Shown here: positions 11,374 to 20,743 of the stretch, one piece after another
How the letters are laid out: every line of letters begins with the position of its first letter
Numbering within the stretch: the stretch's first letter is position 1
Assembly: GCA_014925825.1 (NCBI GenBank)
Contig: JACGCK010000259.1
Location: 1 to 57,041, forward strand
Length of the DNA: 57,041 bases
DNA from: Pholiota molesta
Taxonomy: Eukaryota > Basidiomycota > Agaricomycetes > Agaricales > Strophariaceae
Direction: 5' to 3'
Position numbers and translations under genes: made by a program
Notes under the pieces: generated by a model
What the model saw: the letters and a program-made list of their open reading frames with translations, nothing else
Told to the model about the DNA's origin: nothing
The model's database searches: none

Positions 11374-14300
11374 GAATCGAGGAGTCGTCGCAATGGCGAG
11401 GAGATTCAAACGATCTCCTAGTGAATACGGCTGAATGTAATATCAACACAACCGAATACAGTTTGCCTTATACCCCGTATACACAAGAGAAGAAAGCCCA
11501 AAAACAATTTTCTATTTCATTTTCTAGCTATGCATACAAGAAGGTCGCTAACCGAACCAAGCCGGTCGCTACCACATTACCCGAAGAATTTAGAATCGTC
11601 CGTCGTATACCAGAAGAACCGCTAGCGTCATTACCAGAGTTACCGACAAGTCCACCCGAATTTACACCAGGAGAGAGATATACGCACGAGAGAAAAGAAG
11701 CAATGCCAGTGAATAAAAACAAGTTCCTATGGCCCGAAGAGGAGAAGTTAGTGCATTATTTAATCAAAGTTCATGAACAGGCGTTCGCATGGACAGAAGC
11801 AGAGAAAGGTCGATTTTCCGACGCATATTTCGATCCAGTTGTTATCCCCACAGTCGAGCATATCCCTTGGGTATTAAAAAATATTCCGATACCTCCCGGA
11901 ATATATGACAAAGTAATCGACGTTATACGAAAGAAAATAGACGCTGGGAATTACGAGGCGTCTAATTCGTCATACCGATCACGATGGTTCTGCGTGCTGA
12001 AGAAGGATGGAAAATCCCTGCGAATAGTTCATGATTTGCAGCCCTTAAATGCGGTAACTATCAAGGACAGCGCGCTGCCACCAATGGTAGAACAATATGC
12101 AGAAGGATTTGGCGGTCGGGGATGCTATGCCATGTTCGACTTATTCGTCGGCTTCGATCAACGAGCATTAGATATTCGGTCAAGAGACCTTACGACATTT
12201 CAAACGCCACTTGGAACATTCAGGTTAACATCCATACCAATGGGGTACACCAATTCAATGCAAATACAACACGGCGACATCACATTTATTTTACAGGACG
12301 AAATTCCCCATGTAACAATTCCATTTGTGGACGACATCCCTGTCAAAGGACCAAAAACCCGATACGAGACGGACAGTGGCAGCTATGAAACAATACCAGA
12401 GAATACCGGCATCAGGCGATTTGTTTGGGAACATCTCCAGAATGTGAATCGTATCATCCAACGAATTAAGCATGCCGGAGGAACCTTTTCAGGATTAAAA
12501 TCTCACTTGTGCGCTGAAACTGCGATTATTGTAGGGCATAAATGCACTTACGATGGCCGCGTACCGGATGAAAGCAGAATTCAGAAAATATTAGATTGGC
12601 CAATATGCGGTAATGTTTCTGAAGTACGCGGATTTCTGGGAACACTGGGAACGATCCGTGTGTTCATCAAAGACTTCGCAATGCACGCCAAGCCCCTTAT
12701 ACAACTTACAAAGAAGAATATCGATTTTGAATTTGGCCTAGAACAGCTAGAAGCGATGGAAAAGCTCAAATTATTAACCAAAGCGTGTCCGGCGATTAAA
12801 GCAATCGATTATTCCTCACATAATGATGTTATACTCGCTGTCGACTCCTCCTGGATGGCAGTCGGATTCATATTATCTCAATCAGGGAATGACAAGAAAC
12901 GTTATCCTGCACGCTTTGGATCAATAACGTGGAACGAACGCGAGCAAAGATACTCACAAGCCAAAATCGAATTGTACGGTCTCTTTAGGGCGCTGAAGGC
13001 GGTCAAAATCTATATCATAGGCGTTAAAAATCTTACGGTGGAGGTCGATGCGAAGTACATAAAAGGAATGATTAACAACCCCGACATTCAGCCTAACGCT
13101 TCAATTAATCGCTGGATCGCGGGTATTCTACTATTTGACTTCAAACTTAAGCATATACCTGGAAAAGACCATGCATCCGCGGACGGCCTATCAAGGCGAC
13201 CTCATGCGCCCGAAGATCCGGAAGACGAAGACGACTCTGACGAGTGGATTGATCACGCATACGCGTTTGCTACCGAAATATTAAATGGAGCGCCTACCTG
13301 GCCAACACATAGAACACATGGACTAGCCGCTGATTCTATTTATATCCAGGAACTCCGAAACCAGTTGATCCCCAGTCCACCAGTATCAACGTACTCCATA
13401 ACTAAGGAGCATAACGAAGTTCAAATACCAAGAAATGACATTTCCAAGAGTCGCGATAATGACCTAAACGAAGTTCAGAAATTTCTTACCGCACCTACGG
13501 AATATGCGCATGCAGCGCCTAACATGCTATCAAAGTTTATCAAGCGCGCGAGCCGTTTCTTCATAACAAATGGTCAGCTGTGGAGAAAGAATTCGCATGG
13601 AAAACACCAGCTATACGTACCTGAAGATCGACGGCTATACTTAATAAAGCAGGCTCATGATGATCTAGGGCATAAAGGTATCTTCACGGTTCGAACGAGA
13701 TTGCTCGAGCGCTTTTGGTGGCCAGATCTCGATCGGGACGTTAGGTGGTTTATTCAGACGTGCCACGAATGCCAAATTCGGCAGTTGAAGAAAATAATCA
13801 TACCACCTACTGTTCCGACACCGGGCGGATTATTTCGAAAGGTATATGTCGACACAATGCTTATGCCTAAAGCACGAGGATACCGATATATTTTGCATGC
13901 ACGATGCTCGCTCACAGCCTATCCGGAATGGGAAATGGTCAAGGCCGAGAACGCGCAATCTATTGCAAAATTTCTACATAAAATAATCTGTAGATGGGGA
14001 GCAATCGAGACGCTAGTAACAGATAATGCACCGCAATACCTGGAGGCGGCAAGAATAATCGAGCGCGACTACCACGTCCACCATATAAAAATATCACCCT
14101 ATAATTCCCGCGCGTCTGGACCCATTGAGCGACGACACTTCGATGTTCGCGAAGCTTTAGTCAAAGCAGCCGAAGGGGATGAATCAAAATGGCCACTAGT
14201 AGCACCGTCAGTATTTTGGGCTGAGCGCGTAACAATTCAAAAATCCACAGGTTACTCACCGTATTTTATGGCACACGGCGTCGAACCGCTGCTACCCTTT

Positions 14301-14798
14301 GATCTCGCCGAAGCTACGTATCTCGCATCAAACATGGAAGTAATTATGTGTACCGAGGACCTTATAGCGCACCGAGCAAAAATGCTGATGAAACGACCTG
14401 AAGACCTAGAGCGCGTACGTCAGGAAGTGATAAAAGCAAGGTGGAAAGCAATTCAACAGCTCGAAAAAGATAATGCGCACAACATCCGTGATTTTAACTT
14501 CGCACCTGGCACCCTAGTAATTGTCAAAAATTCAAGGTTCGACAAAGGAATGACAAATAAAACAAAGCCTCGATATTTAGGCCCCATGGTCGTTATTCGT
14601 CGTACTAAGGGCGGCTCATATATTCTCGGCGAGCTGGACGGATCACTCTCCAAGTTACGATTTGCCGCGTTTCGGCTGCTACCTTATCTCCCACGAAATG
14701 TCAAATCTGTTCCGGTAACAAAGCTTGCCGAATTAGACTCAGACGATCTCGAAGCCATGACGCAAGAGTCTAATAATGTATTCGATCGAGAATTCTAA
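11374..14798 (+). CDS. pol: Retrotransposon Pol: reverse transcriptase, RNase H, integrase
   Basis: About 1140 codons in the -1 frame relative to gag; the frame is open across the gag stop, so Pol is probably made as a Gag-Pol fusion. Residues counted from 11421: reverse transcriptase with RIVHDLQPLN (about 200) and the catalytic FVDD (about 300); RNase H with AVDSS (about 473), E in QAKIELYG (about 516) and HIPGKDHASADGLSR; integrase zinc finger H-H-C-C from HDDLGHKG (about 745) to CHECQ; catalytic D-D-E as VDTM (about 810), TDNA (about 867) and PIERRH (about 902). A GPMVVIRR..SYILGELDG segment near the end resembles the GPY/F module; no clear chromodomain follows. First in-frame ATG is 11703, too far in to be a likely separate start. 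No internal stops, so it may be active. Confidence 0.93.
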
Positions 14799-14850
14799 AA
14801 ATGGCATAGCTAATCACATAAAGGGACATAATTAAACGGAAAACCACCCA

Positions 14851-15548
14851 TTATACATCATCATCAATATAAATCGTACGCGAACCATGGCGAGCAGCAA
14901 ACCCGAGGTAAATGTCATCCTCATCACCGCTATCCGAAACACTGGCAAGGTCCGGAATATCATCGGAGGAATTGTCGCGGCCGTCTAGTTGTTCCATCTC
15001 GTTGTCGGCGCCATCCACGATAATGGGATTCTCTGGCCCATGAGTCACAGCCACGAAGATGTGCCGGATGTACCAACTATCAAAGAAAAGGATATGGCGT
15101 TGCTCCTCGGACATCAACGCGTGCAGGTTGAGTGCGGCACGACGCTGATATGGACGGAGCACACCAAATCGGATGCCGTATCTGAGTGCTTCGAAAATAA
15201 TTCCGATATCGGCGTGCTCGACACGGCCGAAAGCGTCGAATCCAGCCAGCAGGCGTGTTCCAAAAGCGGCCAACTCCTGTGGATAAAATAAAATAAAAAA
15301 TAAAATAAAAAATTTCGCATCAGTTAGAAGGGAACATCAAGGAAATAACGAGAACATACCAAGGCGGCGCAAAAAGCGGGATATACCCCTGCCGCGACCG
15401 GGCTCTCGCTGATCACAACGAGGGCGGCAGTCTTGACGGCGGCGCGGCGCGAAATAAAATCGCGCTCGAGGACATCACGGATGCCCTGCTCGACGACGCG
15501 ATCCAGGATCACGGGAACCAAGGCGGGATGTTCGAGGTTGGCGGCCAT
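14851..15548 (-). CDS. Spliced antisense gene inside the retrotransposon, unknown function (204 aa)
   Basis: On the strand opposite to gag-pol. Exon 1 is 15548-15360 (63 codons from ATG), exon 2 is 15276-14851 (141 codons plus TAG/TAA-type stop), separated by an 83-nt intron with a GTATGT donor and CCACAG acceptor; the phase is 0 and the join is open. The N-terminal 60 residues look helical (VILDRVVEQGIRDVLERDF), the middle has RLLAGFDAFGRVEHADIGII and many aromatic residues (FFDSWYIRHIF), and the tail is strongly acidic (DNSSDDIPDLASVSDSGDED). No known domain, metal-binding motif or membrane span recognised. It converges on pol with a 52-nt gap. Upstream, TTTAAATA on the minus strand (about 15664-15671), just inside the polypurine tract, could be its TATA box. 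Coding status is inferred from frame and splice logic. Confidence 0.6.
15277..15359 (-). other. Intron of the antisense gene
   Basis: 83 nt; on the minus strand it runs GTATGT to CCACAG with a (TTTTA)n pyrimidine-rich stretch before the acceptor. On the sense strand it is an (A/T)-rich block. Because the element copies itself through sense RNA, an intron in this orientation cannot be spliced out of the genomic RNA and so survives retrotransposition. Confidence 0.6.
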
Positions 15549-15667
15549 GATAAACGGACGATCGAAAATTAAAGAAAAAGTGCGGTAGAAGTGCTGAGTT
15601 GAGGGTGGCGAAAACTAGAAGGCGATGAGACCTTGTGAAGAAATAACTGAGGTGGAACTCAGTATTT

Positions 15668-15682
15668 AAAGTGGGGAGGAGG
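15668..15682 (+). promoter_or_regulatory. Polypurine tract
   Basis: A run of purines with a single T (AAAGTGGGGAGGAGG) lying directly against the TG of the 3' LTR, the expected position for the primer of plus-strand synthesis. Confidence 0.75.
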
Positions 15683-16611
15683 TGTGAGGATGGGAATTGG
15701 CGTACGCGGGAAATAGCGCGATAACCGGATTAGGACGCGCACATCAAAATTCTCACGAACAAAGAGCAAGGGTCGGCGCGCCCCACAAAGGGCGTGGAAA
15801 GAAAATGCGCACCACCATGCGTATTAACAATAAAGAATGGCATGGAATTTAATAGAAAGAAACCGTCCCAAAAGATCCGTAGAAAATGAGTACAAAGGGC
15901 GAAGCGCCAGAAAATCAAATATGCAGCACGGCGCGCGCTAAACAATGGATACGGCATCATTCAAAACGGGGTACGCGTCACCGACAATCCCTAAAAACCG
16001 AGTCGAAGACTTAAATGAAAGTTTAAAACTTCACCATACGGTGCTCGGATCATCGGATACGAGACCAAGAATGGAGAACGCGACGCCGACAATGAGAAAT
16101 CCTCGACACAAAGACGATTCGTCAGTACAGCCACCAAACCAAATTTGAAAAAGACGAACACGGGCTCGCGTATGGGGCAATGAGAAATCCTCGACACAAA
16201 GACGATTCGTCAGTACAGCCACCAAACCAAATTTGAAAAAGACGAACACGGGCTCGCGTATGGGGCATGAGGCAAGGGACAATGCCAGAACACGAAGCTG
16301 AGCCGCATTGTACTCGAGGGCCCGACGGAGGTGACTCGGAGAATAAAGCGAACGGCGAGCGACATGAGGTCGATAGAATTTGTATAAATACGGGACATGT
16401 ACAGTAGAAATTTCCCCAGTGGAATCCACCCCCATTTTCACTCAGTGGCTCTCAGTCTCAGTTCTCAGCTCTCAGATTATTTTCAAAGCGCCTAAGTCGA
16501 GGCCGCGAAGACAATTTTATTAATAAATACATCAAACTATATTTACGGCGTCTCTTTGACACCCTTCGGCGACCACACCAGTCGCTGCGTACAGTAAATA
16601 CCTCATTTACA
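15683..16611 (+). repeat. 3' long terminal repeat
   Basis: Second 929-bp LTR, no difference from the 5' copy seen on line-by-line comparison, offset 7620. Contains the same 88-bp tandem pair (16090-16265), TATAAATA (16383-16390) and AATAAA. Confidence 0.95.
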
Positions 16612-16615
16612 ATAG
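16612..16615. repeat. Target-site duplication, right copy
   Basis: ATAG directly after the 3' LTR, matching 8059-8062. Confidence 0.75.
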
Positions 16616-17221
16616 TTTCATTATCACATACAGAACCATCTTGATTCTATGGGTACGCTGACACGGCCTGATAAGGGCACACGGGCTCTCAAGTGGTAGG
16701 CTGACGTCGGCGGTCGAGACCCAGTGGACCGCAAACCCATGGCGCTTGCAGGTCGCAGCTTTGAACGCACACTCATGAGCCGTCGAAAGTAATGGTAAAG
16801 TGAGATTCGATAGAGGTTTACAAGTTTTGGGTGCTATGTTTGATAGCCAGACGAGGTAGTATAAGGCTGCTGATTCAGGATATGGCAGACGATATCTCAA
16901 ACGCTATTCGCGATAGGATTGAATGACAAGGAATTCGCAACTTGTTCGCTCTCAATTCACCGGAGTTCCCATTGACCAAGTCTGAGGCACGCTTGCCACG
17001 GCCGTCTTTCTATACTTATCTAGGGCATTCAACCACCGGGCCTAGAGCCAATTTGATTTCGAAAATGAACATGAAGTTTCTGACAATTTCTGGGGTATAT
17101 TCCGACCCTGTTCTAATCGCTATCGCGGATTGGCCTGGATCAGTGCGTCCTTTTGAGATTTACCATGTACGAAAAATGGTACGTACTTCCGCAGGTGACT
17201 TGAATCAAAGAGCGGTTACCA
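16616..17221. other. Intergenic, 3' flank of the lyase gene
   Basis: No supported gene. Short open frames of about 97 codons occur on each strand (16607-16900 minus, 16942-17235 plus) without recognisable sequence; the minus one begins inside the target-site boundary and is not credible. Confidence 0.45.
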
Positions 17222-18348
17222 TTACTGCAATATAGCGCCAGTGACGTCCGCAAACCAAGCCCTTTGATCTTTTGGAGACGCCCACTCAGGTCCATGACCT
17301 GACGATTGCAAGTTATACAATGATGAGTCGAGGAAGATCAGGAAGCTTACTTACCTCCGAAGAAAGTCTGGAAATGCATCCCCTTCATCTTGCCCTCTGT
17401 CGATTCTCGCAGTTGAAGGCCGTTGACAGCGATCACAGATACTCCATCTATCCAGAGTTGGAGTTCACCTGAGTCGGGATGAATGGGATAAGTAATGAAG
17501 TTATGCTGAATCCATACATGTTATATAACTTACCATTGTTAGACCCCACATCATTGAGCTTGAGCCTAAACGCAACAGTTGTCCATCCACTCACTGCGCG
17601 ATTGAATTCAAACGCTCCGCGTCCCACTGAAAATCCATAATCGCTGTTCTCAATGGAACGAGGCGGTACCGCCGATAGCTGCGCGCTATTCCCCGGAGTG
17701 AGAGGCAGATAGGTGTACAACTCGCCCACAGCCTCAGGTCTATAATAAAATCCAAGTAAGCTTCCACTTGACACTCGCAGCTCAGTCACAATAAGACGAA
17801 CCTCCACATGGGCCGAATATTGAAGCACTGGCAGCGCTGTTCTTTCCGCCCACCGGTACACCCATACGAGAGGTCCCCAACACCGCCGACTGGATTGAAA
17901 TGGAACATGAGCGCGATATTCGAGCACGATCGGAACTTTGCAAAGACTTGCAAATCCCTGGAAGCTTCCCGCCTTTGACCCATGTCCACCCCTCCTGCAG
18001 CATCATACGATAACTGAATACCGCCTCGGTCGCTGTCTCCAGGCGTTTTGCGAATGCCTGGGGACCAGTGAGGTAGAATCCAAACCCGCCCGGAATTTGG
18101 CCGCCCGGGTTGATGCTTCCTTCCGGATAGAGCGCTTCCCAAGCGACATGGGGTGGGCTTATGGAAGATTTTCCGGAAGGTGGAGGCTGTACAATATCGT
18201 GAGCCGTTTTTGAGGAGATTTTGTGAACACCCAGTGGTTTGTCTGCGAGAGCAACGTGTTGGAGATTGGCATGGGTTATGTGGTCACAGGTGGTAAATCC
18301 AGACACGAAGTTGTTGACCGGGATCAGATGCTTTAGTAGGTCATCCAT
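17222..18348 (-). CDS. Polysaccharide lyase, PL14-like (5 exons, 293 aa)
   Basis: Exons (minus strand): 18348-17952, 17889-17802, 17739-17534, 17468-17355, 17298-17222. All phases fit and give 293 residues. Intron 1 is of the GC..AG class (GCAAGT donor at 17951, 62 nt); without it the conserved join GGKLPGI-FGGVGD is lost. Recognisable words of the family: AWEALYPEGSINPGG, GGFGFYLTGP, LQEGWTWVKGGKLPG, YGCTGGRK, FNIRPMW, GELYTYLPL, then ELQLWIDGV and the end region with FQTFFGG and EWASPKDQRAWFADV. This is the beta-sandwich lyase type of the PL14 group, which cleaves uronic-acid-containing polysaccharides by beta-elimination. No signal peptide is evident from the chosen ATG, so an upstream exon or an intracellular or unconventional route remains possible. 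Substrate cannot be told from sequence. Confidence 0.85.
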
Positions 18349-18956
18349 GTGGGTATTCAAATGTATTCAGAAAGAAAGAGATATGGTATGTATTGTGTTA
18401 AGGTTGACGTTGAAGAAATATACGGTTTGTCAAAAAATAAGTTTGAAGTCCGACCACCGACTCCGCACTCGTTCTTTCTTACGTTCGTTCATGTCTGCAC
18501 TTTTCACGAGTTGTAATGTTTGAGGTATTGTGGTTGGAAACTTTACTGATTCAATTTCTAATCTTTTTTCACTTTTTATGTTGCAGGAAACATAGAAGTC
18601 ATTCGAATTTTCAAGCTGCAGCCGAAGGATATTAGGCATTCGGCACGACCGCGTCATATGGACTGTGCAAATGGCAGTGCAACTGCTTTCGATTCTGATT
18701 TCACTTGTCAGATCTTTGTCATTTCCGTAGCCACCGTGTTGAGAGGCGGAGCTCGCAGCAGCCTTCTCGCAGTCGCATCAGCGCACACTCATCAAGGGCC
18801 ACGGAATTTGGGGATTTGACGCGCTGCGCAGTCGGGACCTGAATCATAACCGCAGTCCTCTCGCCAAGGTCCAGGCAATAACTTGAACTCTCCGAGTCAA
18901 CTTTCCTTATCCTTTTCCAGTACGGCCTGCTCTGCATATATCACCACCGACGAGTC
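18349..18956. other. Divergent promoter region
   Basis: 608 bases between the lyase gene (minus) and the next gene (plus). No supported gene. It must hold both promoters; no single box stands out. Confidence 0.45.
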
Positions 18957-20405
18957 ATGATTCTCGACAAGCAGCCTCTCCCTGATGATGCTGTGCCTCT
19001 CGAGGCTCCGCCTTCATATGAAACATTAGGAGGAAGCAGTAGCAGCGCGCGCAATGGTGGCTACCCCCCGGAAAAGGCAGCCAAGAGCGAACAAACACTA
19101 CCGGGCCCTTCATCACATCCCTACCCCCAACATCTCCAGTCAGTCCTACTCCGGCGCTTATATCACCAAACCTATCATCATCACGGCCAGAGAAAGGGAA
19201 GGCGCGGCAGGGAAACTGGAAGTTCAAGTTCACAGAATCACCTGAAGCGCGAAAAGAACGAGAAATTCGGAAAACCATCCTCGATCTCCTGCGCGATGTC
19301 ATTCAACAGCACCTCTGCAACCCACAGGCAGCAGTGGGAATCCTCCAAAGCTGTGCACATGCATGTACTACCCATTCCGTCTCGTTCTCGACTCTCCTCC
19401 AGGAGAAATCCATCGAGAACCGTACGCCTCTCTATTGGACTATTGTAAAACGCCTCCCGGACGAACATCAAGAAATAGAGGACCACCAGGGCCCTGATCT
19501 CCTCAGCGCACTCCTATCTTACGCCTCACCGTTAACGCAGGCCACAATAACAGAACTGCGCCTCGCGTGCCTAGCGACGTCTGATCAGACACTTTTCCAC
19601 CGGCTGCGCCAATCACCCGAATTCGCGCCCGTGTCTGGAGTTAATCAAATGTTACTTGGAGTCACTATGTCGCCAGACGACATCGCTGTAGAAGACCTCC
19701 CGGGAGATGTAGGAGGGTTCGCCGTGGATTTCGTGATTCCCCATTTCAATAAACGGATGACAGTGGCAAGGGAGATCCCCCTGGAATTCATTGCTCGCAG
19801 TATGTGATCTTCCAAAGCTTCAGGATATATGTATGATCTGACTGCTCTTTTCATTCTGTAAGGTCGAATGTGGAGCCTAGTATTTTTCGTAGCTCCCGAA
19901 CGTCCTGAACGTCCAGCCCGAACTGATCCCAGTGATCCCCCCACAGGCTCATGGTGCATCCGCCTTTCCCTTCTCGAATCAAGTCCTCCCACGTTTATCG
20001 ACTCACGGCTCCTCATCTCCCGTGCCATCCCCCCAGCAACTTCACCCATCTCACCCCAGCCTCCTTCGCCTAAGAGCGGCCTTGGTTTCCGCCTTGCGCC
20101 CAGAGCACCAAAGAAAAACGAACCTTCAGATATCTCGATCAGGCTGACGTCGCGGGAACAGCTGCAGGCGGTTAGGAGTGGGAGTCCAGGGAGGAACATT
20201 GTGTTGCCTCTGGAAACAAGCGCTTCTGGCGCTACTCTCCAATATGGGTAAGCCGCCTTTTTATTTTGTGCTTTGAACTCGCATCTGATGAATTATTGGG
20301 TCTACTAGAAACAGTCCATACATTGGAGCTGATGAGAAGCTAAGAGCACGCTTTGAAGCTCGACTGGAAAAGCCAGGGGATGATACTGACTGTGTTATTT
20401 GCTGA
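18957..20405 (+). CDS. Fungal protein of unknown function with C-terminal CaaX-like box
   Basis: Starts MILDKQPLPDDAVPLEAPPSYETL (Pro-rich PPSY motif near residue 18), then a Ser/Pro-rich linker, then a helical region (ILDLLRDVIQQHLCNPQ..GILQSCAHACTTH..ENRTPLYWTIVKRLP) that resembles one degenerate ankyrin-type unit, then a beta-rich part (MWSLVFFVAPE..CIRLSLLE). Exons 18957-19799, 19863-20247, 20309-20405, with clean GT..AG introns. Within the linker the frame changes: either a one-base loss in the C-run at about 19124-19128 (441 aa) or an 83-nt intron 19057-19139 with a weak GTGGCT donor (413 aa). It ends TDCVIC, a Cys-aliphatic-aliphatic-X ending, which suggests prenylation and membrane attachment. 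I believe similar proteins occur in other mushrooms, but no function is known to me. Confidence 0.65.
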
Positions 20406-20743
20406 TCTGTCTCTGTCTCTGTCTATTTCTTATCGGCTTTAACTTACTTTCGTCATTATCTAGCCTTGCTGAGAACATGACATTGCTGTGATTACTCAAT
20501 TTGTACGCATCGTACATTTGCAGACTGTATTTCTACCATTTCTGTCTTGATATTTATCTACAGAACTATTTTGTATGTTGGATTAGATTGTTCTACGTTA
20601 TTAGGGTTCTCTGAAGTTTAGCTTTGAAGCTTGAGGTATTATAAGGCCATTATCTACCCATAGAAACTGGTCGGCCCGCCGATACGTTCGAAAGGTCAGC
20701 TTCGAGGCCTAATCGTTGAGAGTGATATTGGGCCTAGTGACTT
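20406..20743. other. Convergent 3' flanks
   Basis: 338 bases between two genes that converge. AT-rich, no gene; holds both 3' untranslated regions. Confidence 0.5.

Larger units (their letters stand above)
8059..16615 (+). mobile_element. Full-length Ty3/gypsy LTR retrotransposon
   Basis: Complete element of about 8.55 kb. It has two 929-bp LTRs (8063-8991 and 15683-16611) that look identical base for base, both TG..CA ended, flanked by the same 4-bp word ATAG (8059-8062 and 16612-16615), the likely target-site duplication. Internal parts in order: primer-binding site, gag with zinc knuckle and aspartic protease, pol with reverse transcriptase, RNase H and integrase (RT before integrase, the Ty3/gypsy order), an opposite-strand spliced gene, and a polypurine tract. 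gag and pol frames are free of internal stops. Identical LTRs mean very recent insertion, and all parts needed for movement appear intact. It sits between the forkhead gene and the lyase gene and does not visibly interrupt either. Confidence 0.95.
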
